Assembly (NCBI RefSeq): GCF_002752635.1
Contig: NZ_AYTW01000040.1
Span: 22,044-86,043, forward strand
DNA length: 64,000 nt
From: Mesotoga sp. Brook.08.105.5.1
GTDB taxonomy: Bacteria > Thermotogota > Thermotogae > Petrotogales > Kosmotogaceae
Direction: 5' to 3'
Numbering within the stretch: position 1 is the first letter of the stretch; every line of letters starts with the position of its first letter. The notes beneath the pieces are model-generated. The model was not told where the DNA came from. It made no database searches and saw only the letters and a list, made by a program, of their open reading frames with translations. Shown piece by piece: positions 51,323 through 60,706 of this stretch. The position numbers and the translations under genes were made by a program.

Positions 51323-53007
51323 TTTTTTGGTAACACCTCTTTGGTGAGATCTACTGTAACTGTTTCCGATTTTTTATATAGAACCATCCCTGGCTTAGCT
51401 CCTTTGGGCTTTCTTATGTTTTGAACTTCGGTATATACTACTTCCACCTTCCCAGATTGCTTTCCTCTTGAATACATTGCTGCAAGAAAAGAGCCGTAAT
51501 GGAGAGCATCTGAAGTGATCTCTTTTCCCGCTCTTTTAAGTATAACATGGGCTCCGGGAATGCCTCGGGCATGAAACCACAGATCATTCCTGGAAGCGTT
51601 TTTCGTTATGTCGTCATTCTGAAGATTGTTTCTTCCCACGAGGTACTTCATTCCATCTCTTTCGAAGACTCTCGGTCCGTAATTCTGAACCTTCTTTTTC
51701 TTCTTTCTTTCGCTCTTGCCTTTGTGAATTATTCCTGCTTCTTCCAATTCCGATGAGAATTCCTGAATATCGTCAATTGTTTCTGCCTGAACGATCATCT
51801 CTTTCAGCTGCTCCAAGTAATCGCTTTCAGCACGAAGTATTCTCAGCCGTTTCTTCACTTGAAACTCTTTCCGCCGTGACTTGCTGAAGTACTTGAAAAA
51901 GAGTTGCGCGTTTTCCGATGGCGTCAGTCTCTTATCGAGCGATATTTTAACCTTGCTAGAGCTTTCCCAGTCATCAAGCTCCACTTCTGACTGTCTTTCC
52001 TTCAACCGGTAAAGATTTGCGACGAGTAGCTCTCCGTATCTTCTGAATTCTTCATAGTTTTCCACTTCTGCAAGCTCTTTCTCAAGCTTCTCGGCTAATA
52101 GGAAGAGTCTCTTTGAAGCTCTCTCGATTTTTCTGAGAATCGTTGACTTTCTCCTGTCAATCTCGGTTTCAACCCCTATCGATTCAAGAGTCTTGCTGAT
52201 CGCCAGGGATGCCGGAATCTTCTCACAATGACCCTTGAAATCAAGAGGGATTGGAGAAAGCTCAGTTCCGTTCTTGGCTTCAAGAGTGAAAAGAAAGTCG
52301 TCACTGGAGTTCTCTACCAGACTCTTCAAGAATTCGGCAGTCTCGCGGAGCCTTTCCTTTCCAAGTGCAAGAGGAGGAACGTCTTCAAGCTGAAGATATC
52401 CGACTATGTTTTCAGTTGTTGCTCGTGAGAGGCCAGTAAAGGATACGCTGATTGCCTTCGAAAGAATCTGATTAGACTCTTGAAGAGTGGAGACAATTTC
52501 TTCAGCTGACAGTTCTCTCAAACACCTTCCGGGGCTTTCGGGAGAATAATACTTAAGTCCTCTAACCAGAGACCTCTTAGAAGTAATCATCTCTTTGAAT
52601 GTTTGCTCTATCATGCCTTCTTCATCAAGCACTATCATATTCGAGCCCGGGCCAATGAATTCAGTTACAATAGAGTACTTCGTCCTTTCGCCAAAGGCAT
52701 CCCTTCCTTCGAAGTCTAGCCTCAGTATTCTGTCCATTTCCTTCTGCTCTATTCCTGTGACAAAGAAACCGTTCAAATGTCTTCTCAAGAAGATGCTGAA
52801 AGGGGTTTCTAGCGACGGGGAGTTCCGATCTCTTTCAGATGCAATTACATATGGAGAAGAGGGGTTTACGGAAATCTCGATTCCCATCTTTGACAGCTTA
52901 AGAAAGAATTCCGTCTTTCCAATCTGATATACCTGCCGAAGCTGCGTTCCAAGACCAGTTGAGATCTCTGCTAAGACTCTCTGAAGAGTCAACCCGTCGA
53001 ATACCAT
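51319..53007 (-). CDS. rqcH: Ribosome quality control protein RqcH (NFACT/NEMF/Tae2 family)
   Basis: 562 residues. RqcH binds obstructed 50S-peptidyl-tRNA complexes and recruits tRNA-Ala to add C-terminal alanine tails that target the nascent chain for degradation. N-terminal NFACT-N begins MVFDGLTLQRVLAEIST; a helical coiled-coil segment spans about 270-430. NFACT-R follows with NDLWFHARGIPGAHVILK and VEVVYTEVQNIRKPKGAKPG at about 480-550. It overlaps ispE by 19 bases and the DUF4234-like gene by four. The likely partner RqcP is at 6534-6758. Confidence 0.93.
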   Translation of the reverse strand: MVFDGLTLQRVLAEISTGLGTQLRQVYQIGKTEFFLKLSKMGIEISVNPSSPYVIASERDRNSPSLETPFSIFLRRHLNGFFVTGIEQKEMDRILRLDFEGRDAFGERTKYSIVTEFIGPGSNMIVLDEEGMIEQTFKEMITSKRSLVRGLKYYSPESPGRCLRELSAEEIVSTLQESNQILSKAISVSFTGLSRATTENIVGYLQLEDVPPLALGKERLRETAEFLKSLVENSSDDFLFTLEAKNGTELSPIPLDFKGHCEKIPASLAISKTLESIGVETEIDRRKSTILRKIERASKRLFLLAEKLEKELAEVENYEEFRRYGELLVANLYRLKERQSEVELDDWESSSKVKISLDKRLTPSENAQLFFKYFSKSRRKEFQVKKRLRILRAESDYLEQLKEMIVQAETIDDIQEFSSELEEAGIIHKGKSERKKKKKVQNYGPRVFERDGMKYLVGRNNLQNDDITKNASRNDLWFHARGIPGAHVILKRAGKEITSDALHYGSFLAAMYSRGKQSGKVEVVYTEVQNIRKPKGAKPGMVLYKKSETVTVDLTKEVLPKK

Positions 53008-53858
53008 ACTCTATTCAGCTCCTCTGAACTAATGAACCTGTACTTTCCAATTCTGCCTTGAAAAAGTGAGAAGATGGTTGATCCTGATCCTGTCATCATC
53101 GTTACGACTGCATTAGGTTTCTCTGACGAGGATTTAGAATAATGCTCTTTGATCTCCGCAAAGCAACTGAAGATGGGATTCTGAAATGAATTTAGAGAAA
53201 GATTCTTTATCCCAAGGCTATCACGAGCTTTCAGGGCTTTATAGTATTGCTCGGCCCCTCTCTCATCAATTCCAGGAAAGAAATCCCGTTCATCTATTAA
53301 TCTGTATGCCAGTACTGTCAAGACCTCAACCTCCGGAAAGCTCAAATCAACGGAATATCCCGTTACATCGCCAGGATAACTAAGAATCTCGCCTCTTCCC
53401 GAAGCTATTGCTGTTCCACCTCTAAGAAAGAAAGGGACATCGCTACCGACCATCGATGCCATTTCGATCAGTCTTTCAGGTTCGATTTCGAATATCTGAG
53501 CAAAGAATCTCAGTAAAGAAGCGGCATCTGAACTACCTCCACCCAAACCTCCTCCTGGAGGAATCCTCTTCTTCAGTTCCATTCCAATTTTGATCTTTCT
53601 CCCAGTCTGCCTTTCAACTTCAGTAAGCGCTTTGTGAAGAGTGTTCTCTTGATTCCAGCTAATGTCGGTATTGCATTTGAAGTAAGTCTCACTGACTCCT
53701 GGAGTAAGGATCAGCTCATCAAATAAATCTATTGTCTGGAAGACGGAGCTTATGTTATGAAATCCGTCACTTCTCCTCTTATCTACTGCAAGATACAGGT
53801 TTATCTTTGCCGGACATTTCAACGAGACAGAAGATATCCCAAAACGATTTGAGACCAT
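52989..53858 (-). CDS. ispE: 4-diphosphocytidyl-2-C-methyl-D-erythritol kinase
   Basis: 289 residues, a GHMP kinase of the non-mevalonate isoprenoid pathway. CPAKINLYLAVDKRRSDGFHNI (split, residues about 14-36), the ATP loop IPPGGGLGGGSSDAASLL (about 98-115) and the C-terminal TGSGSTIFSLF (about 256-266) are all present. The N-terminus is about ten residues longer than usual, so the true start may be a little downstream; ATG 53858 has GGAAAC nearby, with GGAGAAGATGG. It overlaps the Nudix gene end by 40 bases and rqcH by 19. Confidence 0.93.
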   Translation of the reverse strand: MVSNRFGISSVSLKCPAKINLYLAVDKRRSDGFHNISSVFQTIDLFDELILTPGVSETYFKCNTDISWNQENTLHKALTEVERQTGRKIKIGMELKKRIPPGGGLGGGSSDAASLLRFFAQIFEIEPERLIEMASMVGSDVPFFLRGGTAIASGRGEILSYPGDVTGYSVDLSFPEVEVLTVLAYRLIDERDFFPGIDERGAEQYYKALKARDSLGIKNLSLNSFQNPIFSCFAEIKEHYSKSSSEKPNAVVTMMTGSGSTIFSLFQGRIGKYRFISSEELNRVWYSTG

Positions 53859-54397
53859 GTTTCCATCTTCTCCCTATATTTGTAAAGCATTGCCAGGTCG
53901 ACCATCTCACCCGTGAACTTTTCTACTTCGTTAAATCCGTTGAAATCCACCTCTGCCAAGTATACAATACCCATGTGGACCCTGCTTACAGCCGTCTGAA
54001 GGTCATTCAAGATTCCCAAGTATTCAATTGAGTGAATTTCCACCGAGACTTCTTCTCGGATCTCCCGTTCGAAGCCATTCTCAAATGCCTCCCAGGGATA
54101 CGCTCCGTCTTCTGGATTGATGTGACCCCCGACACCTATCGAATACATGTCGTGAAGACGCGCCTCTCCTTGCTTCTTAGTTCTCTTCATGAGGAGGTGT
54201 TCATTTCCATTCTTGAAGACCGCATAAGGTATTATTTGCCTCATTGATTCATCATGCTCTGCATCGGAACGCGGTACGAACCTTCCGAATCTCCTGACGC
54301 GTTCTCTAATTTCATCCAAAGGAAGAGCCAACAACCCGTTACGGGTTGCCAGCTCTCCTAGACAGTCAACATCGACTACGAGAACTCTCTCTTCCAA
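53819..54397 (-). CDS. Nudix hydrolase-like protein
   Basis: 192 residues. The Nudix box spans about residues 92-118 (GHINPEDG...FEREIREEV), which fits GX5EX7REUXEEXGU with the required glutamates. An N-terminal 60-residue region with RRFGRFVPRSDAEHDESMRQIIPYAVF precedes it, as in isopentenyl diphosphate isomerase-like or dNTP-hydrolysing Nudix proteins. The substrate is not predictable. TTG 54397 follows GGAGAAAGG. It neighbours ispE, so a link to isoprenoid synthesis is conceivable but unproven. Confidence 0.82.
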   Translation of the reverse strand: MEERVLVVDVDCLGELATRNGLLALPLDEIRERVRRFGRFVPRSDAEHDESMRQIIPYAVFKNGNEHLLMKRTKKQGEARLHDMYSIGVGGHINPEDGAYPWEAFENGFEREIREEVSVEIHSIEYLGILNDLQTAVSRVHMGIVYLAEVDFNGFNEVEKFTGEMVDLAMLYKYREKMETWSQIVLGYLLSR

Positions 54398-54411
54398 GCC
54401 TTTCTCCTTTG

Positions 54412-55509
54412 CTACCAGATCATCTCGGCAGCTTTGATTACATATGGATCAGTTATTACCTGGGGTGCTACACTGTCATAATTCATAACTACAACTGCAA
54501 AATAATTATCCTCACTCCAAAGTGTTCCATATTTCGATTCGTGAAGGTACGCTGCGGGAACAATTGCCTCTTCTCTAAAATCGCCGCTTACTTCAGAAAG
54601 ATAGAATTCATTTTTAATATTGTATATATGAGTTGCTCTGTAACTTGAACGATCGATTTTCACAAGATATATTAGAGTGTCTGGACTATCCAGAACAGCC
54701 TGAGAAACGTTCAGTGATACTATCCAGTCTCTTACTCTCCATCCTGAATCTAGTCCTACAAGACTCTGCGGCTCGATTCGCATCTTGAATCGGTTGTGAT
54801 CAATATCCACAAGCTTAAACCAGTTCTCCATGGTTGTAGAAACAGATGTCGAGGTGCTGTTTACAACGTATTCAGCATCGCCATGAAACACCACTTGTGC
54901 AGCCGGAAGAATGCTTTCATTTTTAGGGTATACTCCCCAACCGATTCTGTTGTAGTAAGCAGTTGAGTGCAGAGCCTTGCTGAGTTTAAAAAACACAGGA
55001 GTCCTTACCGAACTTGATCTACTACCATCCAAATAATCCTCAAACCACAAGTCTGGTGTATTGAACCCAAGACTCTTCTCGAAGACCTCAACCAATACAT
55101 CGGGTATTTCGCTTACGTGTTTCGTAATCTCTGAGCTGTAGTTCGCATGATCTCCACTTGCACTGGTTCCAGAGATTTTTGCGGTAATCTTGATTTCGAA
55201 GTTTTCGTAAACAGGAAGGTAAACGACAACTTTCGAGTTTCTGTCGCTCGGGATTACTTTGACCAGGTCATTTCTCGATATCCAGTTAGAACTCCCTTGA
55301 GGTTTGGCATCTACTGACCACTGGTAGTTCGACGATTGATCTGGCATGAATAATAGTGCGTTGGCTTCAATAACGACCGGCTTTCCGGGTTCCCATCCGA
55401 TTCTCTGCGCTAGAAGCAGGATGGTTCCTTTAATTGGGAAACAAGAAGAAACTGTGAACGCAACTACTACTAATACACTCAATATCAAGAACAATTTCGC
55501 TCTTTTCAT
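54412..55509 (-). CDS. Lipoprotein of unknown function
   Basis: 365 residues. A lipoprotein signal peptide ends with the lipobox VSSC at residues 20-23. The exported part is beta-rich (NYQWSVDAKPQGSSNW, KVVVYLPVYENFEIKITAKISG), suggesting an immunoglobulin-like or carbohydrate-binding fold, but no family is recognised. The ATG overlaps the stop of the DHH-CBS nucleotidyltransferase gene by four bases, so the two are cotranscribed without an evident functional link. Confidence 0.78.
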   Translation of the reverse strand: MKRAKLFLILSVLVVVAFTVSSCFPIKGTILLLAQRIGWEPGKPVVIEANALLFMPDQSSNYQWSVDAKPQGSSNWISRNDLVKVIPSDRNSKVVVYLPVYENFEIKITAKISGTSASGDHANYSSEITKHVSEIPDVLVEVFEKSLGFNTPDLWFEDYLDGSRSSSVRTPVFFKLSKALHSTAYYNRIGWGVYPKNESILPAAQVVFHGDAEYVVNSTSTSVSTTMENWFKLVDIDHNRFKMRIEPQSLVGLDSGWRVRDWIVSLNVSQAVLDSPDTLIYLVKIDRSSYRATHIYNIKNEFYLSEVSGDFREEAIVPAAYLHESKYGTLWSEDNYFAVVVMNYDSVAPQVITDPYVIKAAEMIW

Positions 55510-58100
55510 TTCGATCCCCTCCCTTTTAGGTATTTCCTGACAAATTCATCTTCCTCTTGTTCAGCAAGACCGTCCAGTCTCGCACAGAACAGTCTGTCAA
55601 GCGCTTCCCTGATCTCCGGTCCTTCTTTCATGTCGTATTTCTCTATTAGCGTGTTTCCGTCGACTGTCAATCTTGTTTCGCTCAGTCTCTTCAGATAAGA
55701 GAAAAACAGGAGGTCATAATCATCATCGAGGTGGCTGTCAACGAAGTTCAGGGTTTCCGGTTTCCTTGTTCTAAGCAAAACATGAAAATGAGAAGGCGTT
55801 TTGGGCTTCTCATTTACTATTCTACCAGCAGTGTCTATTGCATCAGTAAGCCTGTCGAGAAAGTTTCTCGTAAGTCCGTAGCGTTCGATACACCATTCAA
55901 CAGCCTCATTATCGCTATTTCTTAGCATAATCATCAAGAGAGTGTAGAATATTTTGTCTTCTCCTATGATCGAAGCGTTTCTGTCTCTTCTGCAGAAGTA
56001 CCTGTCAAGCATTATATCGGTTTCTCTATCAAATTTCGACTGTGGGAAGAGCTTCTCAGTTACGCCAAACCCCGAAAGCCTTCTCAAAGCCTTCAAAGGA
56101 AGAGGTTCATAGAGAGTCTTGATCAACTCATCCCTAAGCCGCTGACCTGTCACTCTATCAAGATAGCCTTCTGCAGCGCACTGCTTCAATAGTTCGGCAG
56201 TTCTCACTTCAATTTCGAATCCAAAGCGTTGTTCGAACCTGACGGCTCTGAGAATTCTGGTCGGGTCCTCAATAAAACTAAGTGGATGAAGCGCCCTTAT
56301 CACTCCTTTTGAAAGATCCCTTCTTGAACCAAAAAAATCGATCAGAATCCCAAACTCTTCCTGGTTAAGTTTCACTGCCATTGCGTTTATTGAGAAGTCC
56401 CTTCTATATAGATCTTTCTTGATCGTGCTCATTTCCACTTCCGGAAGCATTGCAGGCTTCTTATAATACTCAGTTCTAGCGGTAGCTACGTCGATTCTCA
56501 GCCCATCGTTGAAGAACATCGAGCTTGCAAGGAACTCTCTGTGTTCTACGATCTTGATGTTGAAATATTTCTTGAAAGTCTCGGCAAAAGCGTTTGCGTT
56601 TCCCTCAACTACAACATCCAGGTCAAGATTCTGTTTGTTAAGAAGTAAATCTCTGACAAAACCCCCAACGATATATGTCGGCATATTCAATTCGCTCCCG
56701 ACCGCTCCAAGAAATCTCAACATTGTTACTATTCGCTTTTCCACACGTTCCTCGATGAGATCTTCGATAGGAAACTTCGAATAACTCTGATCACTGTCAT
56801 TGCCTCCAGGGTCGATTATCCTCTTTCTTCCAAAAGCGCTTTTCAGCAAATCAGTTCTAGTAACGATTCCAATTAGTATGCCGTTGTCGATAATCAATAT
56901 TGCGGTTGTATCGTTCTCTACCATCTTGTCAGTCGCCGATTGAACTGAATCATCAGCAGACGCTGTAACGAAAAAGCGGTCCATGACTTCGATTATTCTT
57001 CTTGTTGCAAGTCCGTGGCGAACGGCTTTTTCAACGTTTCTGTACTTCGAGACACCCACTATCTTTTCGTGGTCTACCACTGGAAGTGTGTGATGACCGG
57101 TTCTGTGCATTATCTTGAAGACGTCCTCCACTTTCATCTCGGCTAGTACTGTTCTTACAGGAGAAGACATTATTTCCCTGACTTTTATAAGACGATCGAT
57201 GTTGTCTTCGAAGTTCCTGATTATCTTTTCTTCGGCATCTTCAACAGAGCAACCTTCAAAGTAGCCGAGAGTGTAAGACCCGCCGCCGTTCCTTAGAACT
57301 CCCTCGAGTTTTGCCGTGTCTAGACTCATGTATCGTGATCTCATTGTGAAATAGACTCTGTTTTTGGTCTCGAGCAAGACCACTAGATTCTCGACCCCCA
57401 GAAACGACCAGAGCTTCTCCACAACGAGACTGAAGCCGCCGGGTAGAGAGTCTCTCTTTGCAGTTGCGATATTGACTTCCACGCCCCTGACGAGTTTGCT
57501 CTTCAAACCCAGGATCAGCGATTCAACAAGTCTCTGCTGGGCCGAACTTAACCTGTAACTGGAGTAAACTCCCAGGTCGTCCGGCTGGGCACCGATATCT
57601 ATAAGCCACGCTGCCGTTCTGAGATCCTGTGCTTTGGTCGAGGCATGGGTGAAGTTTCCCGTTTCCCTGTAGATGGCCGTTGCAAATAGAGTTGCCTCAT
57701 TTCGGGAAATCTCCTTTTTCTTCTTCCGCAATTGGTTGCACAGTAGAGTAGTGCAGGACCCCAGTTCTCTGAAAACCCCGATCTGATTGCCCGAAAGATT
57801 TGTCCTGTGATGATCGAAAAACCTTAATTCTGTGTTCTTTCCGATTATTCTTTGCAAAGAAGAGGGAATCCTCTTTATATCTGATGTGTCAACAATAACC
57901 ACAGAGGAGAGATCGGAGATCTTCAGCTCGTTGATGTAGTAGAAAGACAGCAGAAGGCTTTTCGAAGAAAGGAAGCTCTTCAACGCAGGAACAAGCTGCC
58001 CTCCAAAGACGATAATGTGATCTGGATAGAGCTTCTGAGCTGCAACCGCAGATGCGAACGCATCGAAATCCGGATTACGGTGAGTTGTTATTACTTTCAA
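55506..58100 (-). CDS. DHH-CBS-poly(A) polymerase/tRNA nucleotidyltransferase fusion (A-adding enzyme)
   Basis: 864 residues with domains in order: DHH phosphoesterase (about 1-130, FFDHHRTN), DHHA1-like (to about 300), two CBS domains (about 310-425, beginning VREIMSSPVRTVLAE), the class II nucleotidyltransferase head (about 460-590, YIVGGFVRDLLLNKQNLDLDVVV with GGxVRD and DxD) and a helical tail. This architecture is known in Thermotogota and Aquificota, where CCA addition is split between CC-adding and A-adding enzymes. The 5' end overlaps the NtrC-like gene by 26 bases. Confidence 0.9.
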   Translation of the reverse strand: MKVITTHRNPDFDAFASAVAAQKLYPDHIIVFGGQLVPALKSFLSSKSLLLSFYYINELKISDLSSVVIVDTSDIKRIPSSLQRIIGKNTELRFFDHHRTNLSGNQIGVFRELGSCTTLLCNQLRKKKKEISRNEATLFATAIYRETGNFTHASTKAQDLRTAAWLIDIGAQPDDLGVYSSYRLSSAQQRLVESLILGLKSKLVRGVEVNIATAKRDSLPGGFSLVVEKLWSFLGVENLVVLLETKNRVYFTMRSRYMSLDTAKLEGVLRNGGGSYTLGYFEGCSVEDAEEKIIRNFEDNIDRLIKVREIMSSPVRTVLAEMKVEDVFKIMHRTGHHTLPVVDHEKIVGVSKYRNVEKAVRHGLATRRIIEVMDRFFVTASADDSVQSATDKMVENDTTAILIIDNGILIGIVTRTDLLKSAFGRKRIIDPGGNDSDQSYSKFPIEDLIEERVEKRIVTMLRFLGAVGSELNMPTYIVGGFVRDLLLNKQNLDLDVVVEGNANAFAETFKKYFNIKIVEHREFLASSMFFNDGLRIDVATARTEYYKKPAMLPEVEMSTIKKDLYRRDFSINAMAVKLNQEEFGILIDFFGSRRDLSKGVIRALHPLSFIEDPTRILRAVRFEQRFGFEIEVRTAELLKQCAAEGYLDRVTGQRLRDELIKTLYEPLPLKALRRLSGFGVTEKLFPQSKFDRETDIMLDRYFCRRDRNASIIGEDKIFYTLLMIMLRNSDNEAVEWCIERYGLTRNFLDRLTDAIDTAGRIVNEKPKTPSHFHVLLRTRKPETLNFVDSHLDDDYDLLFFSYLKRLSETRLTVDGNTLIEKYDMKEGPEIREALDRLFCARLDGLAEQEEDEFVRKYLKGRGSK

Positions 58101-59421
58101 AGATGTTCCACCTCTTAAGTTTTTCGTAAAGCGTGCTCTTGCTTATCCCGAGAATCTTCGCAACTCTTGTTTTGTTTCCTTCGTTTCTCTCAATTAGCCA
58201 GTAAATGTAGCGCCTCTCCAGCTCGTCGAGAGATACTTCTTCGAATCTAAAATCGTCTTCGAGAGCATGCTTACGTTCGGGAGTTGTCGAACGGGAGAGG
58301 CTTTTCAAGGTACCGTTCACCGCAAGGATTGACAACAGCCTGTTACGTAGTTCACGCACATTCCCTGGCCAATCGTAGTCCTTCATGCTTTCGGTAAACT
58401 CTTCGGGTACTTTTGAGATCCTCTTCATGCCAAGCTCGTCACAAAGCGTAGGCAAAAAGTGACTAATCAGAAGTGGGATATCTTCTCTCCTCTCCCTTAA
58501 GGGGTCAATCTTCAGTCTCACGACGTTCAGTCTGTAGAAGAGGTCACTTCTGAAGACACCTTCAGCCACGGCGATCTCCAGGTCTCTGTTCGTTGCCGCT
58601 ATTACTCTCAAATCAAGCTTGCGAGAATTGGTACCTCCCAGTCTCTGGCTGCTAGATGTCTCAAGCACTCTCAAGAGCTTCACTTGCATAGGAAGAGGCA
58701 TCTCCGATATCTCGTCCAGAAAGAGTGTTCCGCGATGAGACTCCTCGATCAAGCCGGGTTTTGAGTTCATTGCTCCGGTGAAGGCTCCTTTCTCATAACC
58801 GAAGAGTTCGCTTTCGAATAGATTCTCAGGAATAGCACCGCAGTTTATCGGAACGAACTTCTTTCTTCCGCTTTTTTGATGAATGGTTCTTGCAACGACT
58901 TCCTTTCCGGTACCGCTTTCGCCTTCAAGGAGGACTGTCACCTTCTTTGGAGCAATCATTTCAATCGTTTCCTTCATGCGAATAACGCTTTTGCTATTTC
59001 CAAGTATCTCTACGGGTGGTTCCGCAACTACCATTTCTGCAAGGTTATCTCTCTCCCGAGAAACCTCCGAGAACTCTATTGCTCGCTTCACTTCAAGGAG
59101 TGCGTGAGTCAAGTCGAAGGGTTTCTCAAGGAAATTGAAGGCGCCATTTCTTACGGCTTCAATTGCAGTGTTGATGTCTCCGTGTGCTGATACTACTATT
59201 ACAGGTGTATTCGCCGAGGCCTCAGGAAGAATTTCAAGTCCCGAACCGTCGGGCAGTCTCACGTCAAGAATCAGACAGTCGAAGATTTCTTCGGATATCT
59301 GCTTTTTTGCCTGCGCCAGGTTATATACCTGTACAACTTCGTATCCCTCTTCTTCCAATGCTGCACCCAGCAGTCCGTTGAAAGCGAGATCGTCGTCAAC
59401 TAATAGAATTCTACTCCTCAT
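58075..59421 (-). CDS. NtrC-family sigma54-dependent response regulator
   Basis: 448 residues. Receiver domain (about 1-115) with DDDLAF and phospho-acceptor in LILDVRLPDGSG. The AAA+ domain (about 140-370) has GESGTGKEVVART and GAFTGA, the loop that contacts sigma54, then LFLDEISEMPLPMQ. A Fis-type helix-turn-helix (about 405-445, RVAKILGISKSTLYEKLKRW) completes it. ATG 59421 has AGGAGGCAAG upstream and overlaps the kinase stop by 11 bases. The ligand and target promoters are unknown. Confidence 0.94.
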   Translation of the reverse strand: MRSRILLVDDDLAFNGLLGAALEEEGYEVVQVYNLAQAKKQISEEIFDCLILDVRLPDGSGLEILPEASANTPVIVVSAHGDINTAIEAVRNGAFNFLEKPFDLTHALLEVKRAIEFSEVSRERDNLAEMVVAEPPVEILGNSKSVIRMKETIEMIAPKKVTVLLEGESGTGKEVVARTIHQKSGRKKFVPINCGAIPENLFESELFGYEKGAFTGAMNSKPGLIEESHRGTLFLDEISEMPLPMQVKLLRVLETSSSQRLGGTNSRKLDLRVIAATNRDLEIAVAEGVFRSDLFYRLNVVRLKIDPLRERREDIPLLISHFLPTLCDELGMKRISKVPEEFTESMKDYDWPGNVRELRNRLLSILAVNGTLKSLSRSTTPERKHALEDDFRFEEVSLDELERRYIYWLIERNEGNKTRVAKILGISKSTLYEKLKRWNIFESNNNSP

Positions 59422-60706
59422 TTACTTGCCTCCTGAAGGTCAAAGCAAATACTGTTCCCCTTCCGGGTGAGCTCCTCATTTTCAATCTTACATCGTTCTC
59501 TTCGCAGAAACTGTGGACGAGGTACAGTCCGAGCCCCGATCCCTCTGACTTAGTTGAGAAGAAAGGTTTGAATATCTTTTGCTGAGCCTCTGAGTCTATC
59601 CCCTTTCCGTTGTCGGCTAGAATCAGCGTCAGAAGTTCTCTTGATGCCCTTACTTTTACGAGGATCAGACCTTTTCCATGAGTAGTTGCTTCTACAGCAT
59701 TCATGAAGAGGTTTTTTATCACATTCTCGAGTCTACCTTTTTGTATCAACACAGTTCCCTTATCAAGAGAGACTAAACTAAGCTGAATCTTTTTTTCGGA
59801 GAAGATTGATGACATAAAGCTGGCGATTTTGCTCACCTGCTCTGACAGATCGACTCTTTCAAACTCTTCTCCATATCTGAAGATCTGTAGAATACCCCCA
59901 ACCCTGCTTTGAAAAGAATTTAGCTCTCTCGACAGAGTCTCAATGTATTCAGCTTTATTTGTTCTCTTGAACAGATCAAGTGCCAGTCTAACATTTGCGA
60001 GAGGTTGTTTGAGTCCATGTGCAAGGTCGGCGACTGTCTGAGCGTCTACTGCGTATCTTCTTGTCTTTTCAAGAAGCTGTTTTGTCTTCCACTGACTGGT
60101 CTTGTCGGTAAGAGTAAGCAAGAAACCGCTCTTTTTCTTATGTGCTACTGAAACTTGGTAGCGTTTTCCGAGTTTCTTACTGTAAACTTCGTACTGCCCT
60201 TCTTGAAGAGGAAAGACTAGGCCTGTTCTTCTTGTGAATCTGTCGATTCGCAGATACCTGGCACCCTGGCTTCCATAGGAAAAACTCTTGATGAATGCCT
60301 CGTTCACTAGGTCGAAATTCCCTTTCTCGTCAACCGAAACAACGGCAATATCGAGAGTATTAAGGAGTTCCGAGTAATCCATGTATAGTTTCTCATAGTA
60401 GTTTCTCTCTTCTTCCACCTGGAGAGAGAGATTCCTGTAGAAACCATATATCTCGTTGAACTGACCATCAAGCTCTCCAATAGTCTTTTTCTCACCTGTA
60501 CGGACAAGCCTTATTAGCCTTTCGAGTTGCCTAACTAGTGTGAAATAAACGGTAACGGTCGATGTGGCCGCCAAAACAACTACTAGAAAAACTCTCTCGA
60601 GACTGAAACCGTATAAGAGGGAGAACAGGAATCCTGCGCCCAGCACTACTCCGCCTACGATGTAGTGATAGCCTGGTTTGAACAGACCTCTATCAGACTT
60701 TGACAA
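59411..60706 (-). CDS. Sensor histidine kinase paired with the NtrC-like regulator
   Basis: 431 residues. Two membrane helices at the N-terminus (about 13-55) with almost no loop, then a linker helix, a PAS-like region (about 115-215, LLNTLDIAVVSVDEKGNFDLVNE), HisKA and HATPase_c (about 330-425, GSGLGLYLVHSF). The H-box reads LAHGLKQPLANVRLAL, with Gly where Glu or Asp normally follows the phospho-accepting His. TTG 60706 is the start, with GGAGAAC upstream; it overlaps the SAM hydrolase stop by 14 bases. Confidence 0.88.
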   Translation of the reverse strand: MSKSDRGLFKPGYHYIVGGVVLGAGFLFSLLYGFSLERVFLVVVLAATSTVTVYFTLVRQLERLIRLVRTGEKKTIGELDGQFNEIYGFYRNLSLQVEEERNYYEKLYMDYSELLNTLDIAVVSVDEKGNFDLVNEAFIKSFSYGSQGARYLRIDRFTRRTGLVFPLQEGQYEVYSKKLGKRYQVSVAHKKKSGFLLTLTDKTSQWKTKQLLEKTRRYAVDAQTVADLAHGLKQPLANVRLALDLFKRTNKAEYIETLSRELNSFQSRVGGILQIFRYGEEFERVDLSEQVSKIASFMSSIFSEKKIQLSLVSLDKGTVLIQKGRLENVIKNLFMNAVEATTHGKGLILVKVRASRELLTLILADNGKGIDSEAQQKIFKPFFSTKSEGSGLGLYLVHSFCEENDVRLKMRSSPGRGTVFALTFRRQVNEE

